The notes beneath the pieces are model-generated. The model was not told the origin of the DNA. It saw only the letters and a program-made list of their open reading frames with translations, and ran no database searches. A stretch of 64,000 nt of DNA from Sphingomonas bisphenolicum (GTDB lineage Bacteria; Pseudomonadota; Alphaproteobacteria; Sphingomonadales; Sphingomonadaceae): NCBI RefSeq assembly GCF_024349785.1, contig NZ_AP018817.1:2945501-3009500 (forward strand), in the 5' to 3' direction. Numbering within the stretch: the first letter of the stretch is position 1; every line of letters begins with the position of its first letter. The position numbers and the translations under genes were made by a program. Shown one piece after another: positions 57,561 to 64,000 of the stretch.

Positions 57561-58217
57561 ATGCCCGACGTCATTTTCCCCGGACCCGAAGGTCGCCTCG
57601 AAGGCCGTTTCAGCCCCCCGCCCCGCCCGCGTGCGCCGGTCGCCATGATCCTGCATCCGCATCCCCAGGGCGGCGGCACGATGAACGACCGCATCACCCA
57701 GGCGCTCTACAAGACCTTCGTGAAGCGCGGCTTCGCCGTGCTGCGCTTCAACTTCCGCGGCGTCGGCCGCAGCCAGGGCACGTTCGACAATGGCATCGGC
57801 GAGCTGAGCGACGCCGCGGCGGCGCTCGACTGGGTGCAGAGCTTCCACCCCGAAGCCCAGACCACCTGGATCGCGGGCTTCTCCTTCGGCGCCTGGATCG
57901 GCATGCAATTGCTGATGCGCCGCCCGGAAATCCGCGGCTTCATCTCGGTCGCGCCGCCCGCCAACATGTACGACTTCTCCTTCCTCGCGCCCTGCCCCTC
58001 GTCGGGCATCATCGTGCAGGGCACGTCGGACGAAGTGGTGACCGCGAGCGCGGTGCAGAAGCTGGTCGACAAGCTGCGCACGCAAAAGGGCATCACCATC
58101 CATCACGACGAAATTCGCGGCGCGAACCATTTCTTCGAGCATGAGCTGGACCAGCTGATGAAGTCGGTCGACAATTATCTCGACATGCGCCTGTCACCGG
58201 ATTCCCCGATCCGCTGA
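57561..58217 (+). CDS. Alpha/beta hydrolase
   Basis: The 218-residue protein has the oxyanion segment ILHPHPQGGGTMNDRIT, the LRFNFRGVGRSQG loop, the nucleophile elbow IAGFSFGAWIGMQL (GFSFG), an acid in QGTSDEVV and a His in RGANHFFEH. The whole matches small dienelactone-hydrolase-like or DUF2974-style esterases often found next to Fe-S genes in alphaproteobacteria. Substrate unknown. The start at 57561 (MPDVIFPGPEG) is preferred over in-frame upstream ATGs. Confidence 0.88.
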   Translation: MPDVIFPGPEGRLEGRFSPPPRPRAPVAMILHPHPQGGGTMNDRITQALYKTFVKRGFAVLRFNFRGVGRSQGTFDNGIGELSDAAAALDWVQSFHPEAQTTWIAGFSFGAWIGMQLLMRRPEIRGFISVAPPANMYDFSFLAPCPSSGIIVQGTSDEVVTASAVQKLVDKLRTQKGITIHHDEIRGANHFFEHELDQLMKSVDNYLDMRLSPDSPIR

Positions 58218-58241
58218 GCGATCGGGAATTCGACGAACGAG

Positions 58242-58271
58242 AAAGGCCGCCCGCGAGGCGGCCTTTTTTTT
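58242..58271 (+). terminator. Terminator of the hydrolase gene
   Basis: AAAGGCCGCC, CGCGA loop, GGCGGCC, followed by a run of eight T. It lies 24 bp after the hydrolase stop. Confidence 0.93.
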
Positions 58272-58434
58272 GTGTCATGTGAGGCTGGGAGGGGTGGTTT
58301 GCGGACTGTCGGCTTTTGATGAAAATCCGATCCGTTCTTACCCGAAACTGCTATCAATTTGGCTCCGATATTTCTCTGTAGAATGGCGGCGATCTGATAA
58401 ACTTGGACGGCATTTCGTGATGGAGAGGCATCCT

Positions 58435-58713
58435 ATGCCAATCGGCTTCTTTTTGTTTGGTGCTCTCGCGTTTCTGGCGGTCTATTTTGGTATTTCCAGC
58501 AATATTGCGAGGGATCGTGCTTGGAAAGTAGGAACACTCTGCGTCCTCGTCCCAGCCGTTGTTGGCTCTTCGTATCTGCTTGTTTTGTATAATAACTACG
58601 GCAGCGGACGTGGCGTGTTCGGACTTGCTATTGTAATTGTGCTTGGTCTGGGCGGACCTGTATCTCTGTATGGTGTGGGGCTTCTTATTCGAGCTATCAG
58701 TTCGCCAAGATAG
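58435..58713 (+). CDS. Small membrane protein, AT-richer than its neighbours
   Basis: The 92-residue protein starts MPIGFFLFGALAFLAVYFGI and has three hydrophobic segments: FFLFGALAFLAVYFG, TLCVLVPAVVGSSYLLVLY and GVFGLAIVIVLGLGGPVSLY. No family is recognised. GGAGAGG lies 6 nt before the ATG. The region 58300-58740 uses AT-rich codons (TTT, TAT, ATT, AAT) rare in the flanking genes, so it may be of foreign origin. It stands alone between a terminator and a convergent gene. Confidence 0.6.
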   Translation: MPIGFFLFGALAFLAVYFGISSNIARDRAWKVGTLCVLVPAVVGSSYLLVLYNNYGSGRGVFGLAIVIVLGLGGPVSLYGVGLLIRAISSPR

Positions 58714-58801
58714 CTTCCAAAGTCCGCTTTCGGGCAACTCTCATAGACTCGTGAGTGTCCATTTTTGGTCGCTTCCCGACCAACCGCTTTTACGCCCTCC
58801 C

Positions 58802-59248
58802 CTATATCTGACGCTTCGCATCGAAAGGCGCGACGATCTTGCAGCGGTAGGCGCGCACTTCGTCGATCAGGCCGGTGTGCAGTTCGGTCGACAGGACAAG
58901 GGTCGACCGGTCCAGCCGCTCCAGCCGCCGCATGTTGCTGAGCAGGCCGCTGAGCATCCCGCCGCCTTGCTGGACCAGGGTGATCGTCGCATCGTCCTGC
59001 GCCGCGATCTTGTTCCAGCCCTGGCCGCCTTCGCGCCACCGGCCAGCGGTGAAATCGATCACGATTTCCCGGACGGATCGGTCGTCGGCGGTACAGGACA
59101 GGCCGCGGATCTGCGCCGGAGCAGGCGGCACGGGCGAAACGGCCGGCGGCGGCGCTGGCGGCGCAGCATGGCCTGGGGCGGCAAGACTGGGGGTCGCAAT
59201 CAGGCAGCCAAGCGCTGCCAGGATGGTCGAGGCCGATCGGTTGAGCAT
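58802..59248 (-). CDS. Secreted protein of unknown function
   Basis: The 148-residue protein starts MLNRSASTILAALGCLIATP with a signal peptide ending near SLAAPGH, then a Pro/Ala linker, then a compact domain with a Cys pair (GLSCTADDRS near the start, AYRCKIV near the end). AGGAT lies 7 nt before ATG 59248. No known family. It is divergent from the HPP-CBS gene. Confidence 0.7.
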   Translation of the reverse strand: MLNRSASTILAALGCLIATPSLAAPGHAAPPAPPPAVSPVPPAPAQIRGLSCTADDRSVREIVIDFTAGRWREGGQGWNKIAAQDDATITLVQQGGGMLSGLLSNMRRLERLDRSTLVLSTELHTGLIDEVRAYRCKIVAPFDAKRQI

Positions 59249-59398
59249 GGCGTCGATCCTACCAGACATGCGGGGCGCAGGATACCGGCTAGCGCAAGCC
59301 GCGCCTGACGGCAGGACGCGACCGTGCAAAGCCCCCTTTACCCCGCCCCATAATTTCCCGCTTGGCGCACCGTCCGGCCGGCGATAGCCATCCGCGCC

Positions 59399-60535
59399 AT
59401 GTCCGACGCCCCGAAAAACGACGTTCGCCTGATCTGGAGCCGCTATTACAGCGCCTTCATCCCCGCCGGTCCGTCGGGACCGGGCTTTGTCGACCGACTG
59501 AAAGCGGCGAGCGGGGCGATCGGCGGGATCGCGGTGACGGGGCTGCTGTGCGGGCTGATGCTGGGCAATGGTCTGGCCCATCCGCTGCTGGTCGCGCCGA
59601 TGGGCGCGTCGGCGGTGCTGCTGTTCGCGGTTCCTGCCAGTCCGCTGGCCCAGCCCTGGCCGGTGCTGGGCGGCAACGTCATTTCCGCGCTGGTCGGTAT
59701 CTTCGTGGCGAAGGCCGTTCCCGATCCCACCTTCGCCGCCGCGCTGGCGGTGGGCGCGGCGATCGCCATCATGTCGCTGCTCCGCTGCCTCCACCCGCCC
59801 GGCGGCGCGGTGGCGCTGTCCGCCGCGCTGGGCGTAAAGGGGGTGGCGAGCAGCTATCTGTTCGCGCTGGTGCCGGTGGGGGTGAACACCCTGCTGCTGC
59901 TGGTGGTAGCGATCCTGTTCCATCGCATCGCCGGTCATAATTATCCCCATGTGGCGCCCAAAGCGCCCGCCCCGCACGGCACCGCCGATCCCGCGCCGCT
60001 GCTGCGCGCCGGTCCGAGCGCGCAGGATGTGGCCGACGCGGTGCAGGGCTATGGCGATGCGCTGGACGTGGACCAGGCGGACCTGCGCCAGTTGCTGGCG
60101 GACGCCGAACTGCGCGCGGCCGAACGGCTGCATGGCGCGGTGCCCTGCGCGCAGATCATGGCGCGCGACGTGATCCACGTGCCCGCCAGCCAGCCGATGG
60201 AGCAGGTGCGCGCCTTGATGCTGGCGCGCGGCCTGTTGTCGCTGCCGGTACTGGACGACGCAGGGCGCGTGCAGGGAATCATAGGCGCTCTCGACCTTGG
60301 CCGGGAGGGCGAACGCGCCGGCGACATCGCCCGCCGCGCCCTGCTGGTCCATGCCGACACGCCTGTCGCGCGGCTCATCGGCCCCCTGAGCAGCGGCGCG
60401 CGGCGCGCCGCCATCGTCGTCGATGCCGATCACAGATTGCAGGGGCTGGTGACCCAGACCGATTTGCTGGCCTCGCTGGCGCTTCGGGCTAGCGCTGCTC
60501 CAGCGTCGGCAGATCCGGGCCGGGAATCGCGCTGA
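59399..60535 (+). CDS. HPP family membrane protein with C-terminal CBS pair
   Basis: The 378-residue protein has four or five membrane helices in the first ~190 residues, with the HPP signature CLHPPGGAVALSAALGV and the APMGASAVLLF segment. Two CBS domains follow (IMARDVIHVPASQPMEQVRA and ADTPVARLIGPLSSGARRAA). HPP proteins are implicated in nitrite transport in cyanobacteria and plants; the CBS pair should bind adenosine nucleotides. The 3' end overlaps a convergent small gene by 47 bp. Confidence 0.9.
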   Translation: MSDAPKNDVRLIWSRYYSAFIPAGPSGPGFVDRLKAASGAIGGIAVTGLLCGLMLGNGLAHPLLVAPMGASAVLLFAVPASPLAQPWPVLGGNVISALVGIFVAKAVPDPTFAAALAVGAAIAIMSLLRCLHPPGGAVALSAALGVKGVASSYLFALVPVGVNTLLLLVVAILFHRIAGHNYPHVAPKAPAPHGTADPAPLLRAGPSAQDVADAVQGYGDALDVDQADLRQLLADAELRAAERLHGAVPCAQIMARDVIHVPASQPMEQVRALMLARGLLSLPVLDDAGRVQGIIGALDLGREGERAGDIARRALLVHADTPVARLIGPLSSGARRAAIVVDADHRLQGLVTQTDLLASLALRASAAPASADPGRESR

Positions 60536-60680
60536 TCGCGACATTGCCGAACATGACGAGGCCCGCGAGGATCATCAGGCCGCCGCGCTTGCGGTCGCCC
60601 TTCTTCACGATCGCATAGACGCCGCCGCCGGTCAGCAGCATGCCCGCGAGCATCAATATGGATAAAATCGTGCCAGCCAT
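60489..60680 (-). CDS. Small membrane protein
   Basis: The 63-residue protein starts MAGTILSILMLAGMLLTGGG and has two helices (ILSILMLAGMLLTGGGVYAI and GGLMILAGLVMFGNVAISAI) with a basic KKGDRKRGG loop between. Similar short proteins are common in sphingomonads; no function is known. 47 bp overlap the 3' end of the HPP gene. Confidence 0.65.
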   Translation of the reverse strand: MAGTILSILMLAGMLLTGGGVYAIVKKGDRKRGGLMILAGLVMFGNVAISAIPGPDLPTLEQR

Positions 60681-60781
60681 GGGCGTTGCCTTAAGCGCCA
60701 AGCTCGACGGTGGCAATTGCCGTCCTGTCCCCTTATGAGGCGCGCAGAACGAATCACCCCAGGAACGCAGGGGCTGCACCT

Positions 60782-61219
60782 ATGAAAATCGCCATCGCTT
60801 CCGATCATGCCGCCATCGACCTGAAAGCGGAACTTGCGCAGTGGCTGCGCGACGAGGGCCATGCGGTCGCCGACCTCGGCCCCGCGACCGCCGACCGCGT
60901 CGATTATCCCGATTATGGTTACAAGCTTGCGACAGCGGTCGCATCCGGCGACGCGGAACGCGGCATTGCGCTATGCGGCTCCGGCATCGGCATTTCGATC
61001 GCGGTCAACCGCAACCCGGCCTGCCGCTGCGCTCTGGTGGGTGAGCCGCTGTCGGCCGCCCTGTCGCGCGAGCATAATGACGCCAACGTCCTCGCCATGG
61101 GCGCCCGCCTGACCGGCGTGGACATGGCGAAAGCCTGCGTCACCGCCTTCCTCACCACCGATTTCGGCGGTGGCCGCCATGCCGGCCGCGTCGAAAAACT
61201 GTCCCAGCCCGCGCTCTGA
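60782..61219 (+). CDS. rpiB: Ribose-5-phosphate isomerase B
   Basis: RpiB interconverts ribose-5-P and ribulose-5-P. The 145-residue protein starts MKIAIASDHAAIDLKAELAQ and has DYPDYGYKLA, the active-site Cys in GIALCGSGIGISIAVNR and the EHNDANVLAMGARLTG motif. rpiB-glyA-nrdR is a common alphaproteobacterial operon. The start at 60782 fits the family. Confidence 0.97.
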   Translation: MKIAIASDHAAIDLKAELAQWLRDEGHAVADLGPATADRVDYPDYGYKLATAVASGDAERGIALCGSGIGISIAVNRNPACRCALVGEPLSAALSREHNDANVLAMGARLTGVDMAKACVTAFLTTDFGGGRHAGRVEKLSQPAL

Positions 61220-61231
61220 AAGGAAGTTTCG

Positions 61232-62533
61232 ATGAGCACTGACATCCTCGCCCCCGCCATCCGCCAGGACGGCTTCTTCAGCGAATCGCTTGGCCTTGCG
61301 GACCCGGAAATCTTCGGCGCGATTGGCAATGAGCTGAAGCGCCAGCAGGACAAGATCGAACTGATCGCGTCCGAGAACATCGTGTCGAAGGCGGTGCTGG
61401 AAGCGGCCGGTTCGATCTTCACCAACAAATATGCCGAGGGTTACCCAGGCAAGCGCTATTATGGCGGCTGCGAATATGCCGACGTCGTCGAGACGCTGGC
61501 GATCGAGCGCGCGAAAGAGCTGTTCGGTGCGAACTTCGCCAATGTGCAACCCAATAGCGGCAGCCAGATGAACCAGGCCGTGTTCCTGGCGCTGCTCCAG
61601 CCGGGCGATACCTTCATGGGCCTCGACCTGTCGTCGGGCGGCCACCTGACCCACGGGTCGCCGGTCAATATGTCCGGCAAGTGGTTCAAGCCGGTCGCCT
61701 ATGGCGTGCGCCCCGACGATCATCTGATCGACATGGACGAGGTCGCCCGCATCGCGCGCGAATGCAAGCCAAAGCTCATCATCTGCGGCGGCACGGCCTA
61801 TTCGCGCGTGTGGGACTTCAAGCGCTTCCGCGAAATCGCGGATGAGGTCGGCGCCTATCTGCTGGCCGACATGTCGCATTTTTCCGGCCTGGTCGCCGGC
61901 GGCGCGCATCCCTCGCCGGTGCCTCACGCCCATGTCACCACGACCACGACCCACAAGTCGCTGCGCGGTCCGCGATCGGGCATCATCCTCAGCAATGACG
62001 AGGCGATCGCCAAGAAGCTGAACAGCGCGATCTTCCCCGGCTTGCAGGGCGGCCCGCTGATGCACATCATCGCGGCCAAGGCGGTGGCGTTCAAGGAAGC
62101 GCTGACGCCCGAATTCAAAGCCTATGCCCATCAGATCGTCGCCAACGCCCGCGCGCTGAGCGAGACGCTGGCCGATGCCGGCCTGTCGATCGTGTCGGGC
62201 GGCACCGACAATCATCTGATGCTGGTCGACCTGCGCGCCAAGAACACCACCGGCAAGGCCGCGGAAAAGGCGCTCGATCGCGCCTATATCACCTGCAACA
62301 AGAACAACGTGCCGTTCGACACGGCCAGCCCGTTCGTCACCTCGGGTGTCCGTTTGGGTACGCCTGCGGGCACGACGCGCGGCTTCCGCGAGGAAGAATT
62401 CCGCGAAATCGGCCGCCTGATCGCCGAGGTCGTGGAAGGCCTGAAGCGCAATGGCGACGAAGGCGATGGCCAGGTCGAGCAGCATGTGCGGGAAAAGGTG
62501 CTGGGCCTGACCGCGCGCTTCCCGATTTACTGA
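61232..62533 (+). CDS. glyA: Serine hydroxymethyltransferase
   Basis: GlyA moves a one-carbon unit from serine to tetrahydrofolate. The 433-residue protein has [38 protein letters not shown] and the PLP Lys in [21 protein letters not shown] precedes ATG 61232, 12 bp after rpiB, so it is in the same operon. Confidence 0.98.
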   Translation: MSTDILAPAIRQDGFFSESLGLADPEIFGAIGNELKRQQDKIELIASENIVSKAVLEAAGSIFTNKYAEGYPGKRYYGGCEYADVVETLAIERAKELFGANFANVQPNSGSQMNQAVFLALLQPGDTFMGLDLSSGGHLTHGSPVNMSGKWFKPVAYGVRPDDHLIDMDEVARIARECKPKLIICGGTAYSRVWDFKRFREIADEVGAYLLADMSHFSGLVAGGAHPSPVPHAHVTTTTTHKSLRGPRSGIILSNDEAIAKKLNSAIFPGLQGGPLMHIIAAKAVAFKEALTPEFKAYAHQIVANARALSETLADAGLSIVSGGTDNHLMLVDLRAKNTTGKAAEKALDRAYITCNKNNVPFDTASPFVTSGVRLGTPAGTTRGFREEEFREIGRLIAEVVEGLKRNGDEGDGQVEQHVREKVLGLTARFPIY

Positions 62534-62543
62534 TATACCTGAT

Positions 62544-62637
62544 CCGTTCGGGCTGAGCGACGTCTAAGCCTCAGCCCGAACGGAGTGAAGGCTTCGCTAC
62601 GCTCAGGACAGGCTTCAACTTTCGCTCAGGGCGAACG
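62544..62637. repeat. CCGTTCG-family palindromes between glyA and nrdR
   Basis: CCGTTCGGGCTGAG (62544-62557) and CTCAGCCCGAACGG (62570-62583) form a perfect 14-bp stem with a 12-nt loop. A second, degenerate palindrome follows to 62637, ending CGCTCAGGGCGAACGG. Related copies are at 53785, 63163 and 63494. It may also attenuate glyA-to-nrdR read-through. Confidence 0.85.
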
Positions 62638-62651
62638 GAGTAAAAAGACCC

Positions 62652-63113
62652 ATGCGCTGCCCCTTCTGCGCCCATGAAGACAGCCAGGTGAAGGACAGCC
62701 GGCCGACGGAAGATGGCAACGCCATCCGCCGCCGCCGCCAGTGCGAAGCGTGCGGCGCGCGCTTCACCACCTTCGAGCGCATCCAGTTGCGCGACATCTG
62801 GGTGGTGAAGAGCGAAGGCCGCAAGGAAGCGTTCGAGCGCGACAAGCTGGCCCGCTCCATCGGCATCGCCTGCCGCAAACGGCCGATCGACCCCAGTCGC
62901 CTGGAAAAGCTGATCTCCGGCATCCAGCGCCAGTTGGAAACCAGCGGCGACAGCGAAGTCCCCGCCCGCGCGATCGGCGAACTGGTGATGGAAGGGCTGA
63001 AACGCCTCGACAGTGTCGCCTATATCCGCTTCGCCAGCGTCTATAAGGACTTCACCGACGCCAAGGATTTCGAGGAATTTGCCGGGACGGTGAAGGAAGT
63101 CGGGCGGGAGTGA
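62652..63113 (+). CDS. nrdR: Transcriptional repressor NrdR
   Basis: NrdR binds NrdR boxes and represses ribonucleotide reductase genes in response to dATP/ATP. The 153-residue protein has the zinc ribbon [18 protein letters not shown] with [15 protein letters not shown], and an ATP-cone domain ([20 protein letters not shown]). It follows glyA after a palindromic repeat. Confidence 0.97.
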   Translation: MRCPFCAHEDSQVKDSRPTEDGNAIRRRRQCEACGARFTTFERIQLRDIWVVKSEGRKEAFERDKLARSIGIACRKRPIDPSRLEKLISGIQRQLETSGDSEVPARAIGELVMEGLKRLDSVAYIRFASVYKDFTDAKDFEEFAGTVKEVGRE

Positions 63114-63162
63114 GACGGTAATGGCCCCAAGTTTCAATCGCCGTTCAGTTAGCTTCCTATTT

Positions 63163-63213
63163 CCGTTCGTCCTGAGTAGCCATTGAGCGAAGTCGAAATG
63201 GCGTATCGAAGGA
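63163..63213 (+). repeat. Left inverted copy of the palindromic repeat flanking the GIY-YIG gene
   Basis: CCGTTCGTCCTGAGTAG, an inner hairpin, then CGTATCGAAGGA. It is 8 bp before the GIY-YIG start. The outer 17 and 11-12 bases match the reverse complement of 63494-63543 exactly. The inner hairpin differs in sequence but keeps its pairing (CCATT/AATGG here, GGGGCT/AGCCCC there). Confidence 0.9.
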
Positions 63214-63220
63214 CCGCACA

Positions 63221-63547
63221 ATGAGCTTTCATGCCTATATGCTCCTTTGCGCGGACGGCAGCTATTATCTGGGCCATACTGACAATCTGGAACAGCGTAT
63301 CGCGCAGCACCAGTCAGGCGAAATTACAGGATATACGCACAGCCGCCGCCCAGTGATTTTAGTGTGGAGTCAAGAGTTTGGTTCGCGGGATGAAGCGCTG
63401 TCCGCCGAACAGCAGATCAAGGGCTGGTCTCGAAGAAAGAAGGAAGGTTTGATCGCCGGTGATTGGGACGCAATCAGGCAGGCAGCGCGCAAATCCTTCG
63501 ATACGGGGCTTCGACAATCTCAGCCCCTACTCAGGACGAACGGAAAT
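63221..63547 (+). CDS. GIY-YIG nuclease domain protein, in frame with trmJ
   Basis: The 109-codon segment starts MSFHAYMLLCADGSYYLGHT. YMLL and YYLGHT correspond to the GIY and YIG motifs, the catalytic Arg is in NLEQRIAQH, and the metal-binding Glu in ALSAEQQIKGWSRRKKEG. This is the small UPF0213/YhbQ-type nuclease. There is no stop before the trmJ ATG at 63548, so the last ~19 codons are encoded by the right repeat and the reading frame continues into trmJ. Composition is AT-richer than its neighbours. Either it is a GIY-YIG-TrmJ fusion or translation restarts at trmJ. Confidence 0.85.
63494..63543 (-). repeat. Right inverted copy of the palindromic repeat flanking the GIY-YIG gene
   Basis: TCCTTCGATACG, an inner GGGGCT/AGCCCC hairpin, then CTACTCAGGACGAACGG. 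It is inverted with respect to 63163-63213 and codes for the C-terminal tail of the GIY-YIG frame (KSFDTGLRQSQPLLRTNG). It ends 4 bp before the trmJ start. Confidence 0.9.
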
Positions 63548-64000
63548 ATGACCGAAGTTATTGCCCCCTCCCCCGTCATGGTCCTGGTCCGCCCGCAACT
63601 GGGCGAGAATATCGGGAAGGCCGCGCGCGCGATGCTGAATTTCGGGCTGACCGACATGCGGCTGGTGACCCCGCGCGACGGCTGGCCCAATCCCGATGCC
63701 GGCCCGGCGGCGGCCGGCGCGGACTTCATCCTGGATCAGGCGCAAGTCTATGAGACGCTGGCCGATGCGGTCGCGGACTGCGCTCATGTCTATGCCACCA
63801 CGGTGCGCAAGCGCGGCGTGACCAAGCCGGTCGTGACACCGGAGGAAGCCGCGCGTGAAATCCATGCCGCGCAGGGCCGTTGCGCCTATGTCTTCGGCCC
63901 GGAACGGTCGGGGCTGGAGACGGAGGATGTCGCGGTCGCGCGCAAGATCCTGACCGTGCCGATCAACCCGGAATTCGGGTCGCTCAATCTGGCGCAGGCG
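63548..64000 (+). CDS. trmJ: tRNA (cytidine/uridine-2'-O)-methyltransferase TrmJ family, 3' end outside window
   Basis: The 151 visible residues begin MTEVIAPSPVMVLVRPQLGE and have the SPOUT/SpoU features GENIGKAARAMLNFGLTDMR, VYATTVRKRG, and YVFGPERSGLETEDV, with the C-terminal knot segment SLNLAQA at the edge. TrmJ methylates ribose at position 32 of tRNAs. The gene is truncated at 64000. It has a weak ribosome binding site and could be translated from the GIY-YIG frame in 63221-63547. Confidence 0.9.
   Translation, partial: MTEVIAPSPVMVLVRPQLGENIGKAARAMLNFGLTDMRLVTPRDGWPNPDAGPAAAGADFILDQAQVYETLADAVADCAHVYATTVRKRGVTKPVVTPEEAAREIHAAQGRCAYVFGPERSGLETEDVAVARKILTVPINPEFGSLNLAQA

Overview
The window is a GC-rich, densely packed stretch of a sphingomonad chromosome (Alphaproteobacteria, Sphingomonadaceae). 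A Sphingobium-like genus is my guess, from the trpF-trpB-trpA-accD-folC order, the DUF6628-like gene, the TIGR02300 acidic protein, a ceramide-glucosyltransferase-like gene and the style of the dispersed palindromes. No rRNA gene is present, so the genus is not proven. I see no prophage, transposase, CRISPR array or plasmid module. Nearly everything is core housekeeping sequence, with a thin layer of small accessory genes and palindromic repeats.

Layout. 0-5 kb: a truncated secreted protein, a secreted TPR protein, gyrA and a DUF952 gene. 5-7.3 kb: a GT21-like glycosyltransferase divergent from an LpxL-like acyltransferase. 7.3-12.4 kb: trpF, trpB, trpA, accD, folC. 12.4-18.9 kb: a DUF6628-like gene, an AmpG-like permease, a receiver-only response regulator, an RluB-type pseudouridine synthase, rsmD, and a divergent pair of a flavohemoglobin-type globin and an NsrR-type regulator sharing a clear NsrR operator. 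18.9-27.6 kb: uvrD, a GAF protein, two tandem tRNA-Ala(GGC) genes, the TIGR02300 gene, then aroA, a small membrane gene, cmk, rpsA, ihfB and tRNA-Leu(TAA). 27.6-37.6 kb: a KefB-like antiporter, glutaminase, alaS, an orphan barstar-like gene, a Tat-exported M24 peptidase, a GST and malate synthase G. 37.6-48.3 kb: a LysR regulator, malic enzyme, an L,D-transpeptidase, RhtA-like and MFS exporters, a TPR plus aspartyl-hydroxylase protein, a YitT protein, hisI with tRNA-His, a nucleotidyltransferase and RlpA. 48.5-54.8 kb: hupB, lon, ybaB, dnaX, the SRP RNA and a class A beta-lactamase. 54.8-57.4 kb: a ferredoxin and two overlapping cysteine desulfurases. 57.5-64 kb: a hydrolase, small membrane and secreted proteins, an HPP-CBS protein, rpiB, glyA, nrdR, a GIY-YIG gene and trmJ (cut by the window end).

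Most genes serve basic metabolism: tryptophan, aromatic, histidine, fatty-acid and folate synthesis, the glyoxylate and malate nodes, replication, translation, and Fe-S supply. Many adjacent genes overlap by the 4-bp ATGA type, which points to tight operons, and several convergent pairs overlap at their 3' ends.

The least ordinary signals are repeat-linked. (1) A GIY-YIG nuclease gene lies between two inverted copies of a palindromic repeat and reads in frame, without a stop, into trmJ. Other copies of the repeat family are nearby, so the nuclease may be the partner of this repeat family. (2) A second palindrome family sits in frame inside a cysteine desulfurase, like Rickettsia palindromic elements, and also occurs between genes at about 5.1 kb. 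(3) A perfect 33-bp inverted repeat lies between ybaB and lon. Also notable are a beta-lactamase with the Cys69/Cys238 pair of class A carbapenemases, the NsrR operator, and a barstar-like gene with no visible barnase.
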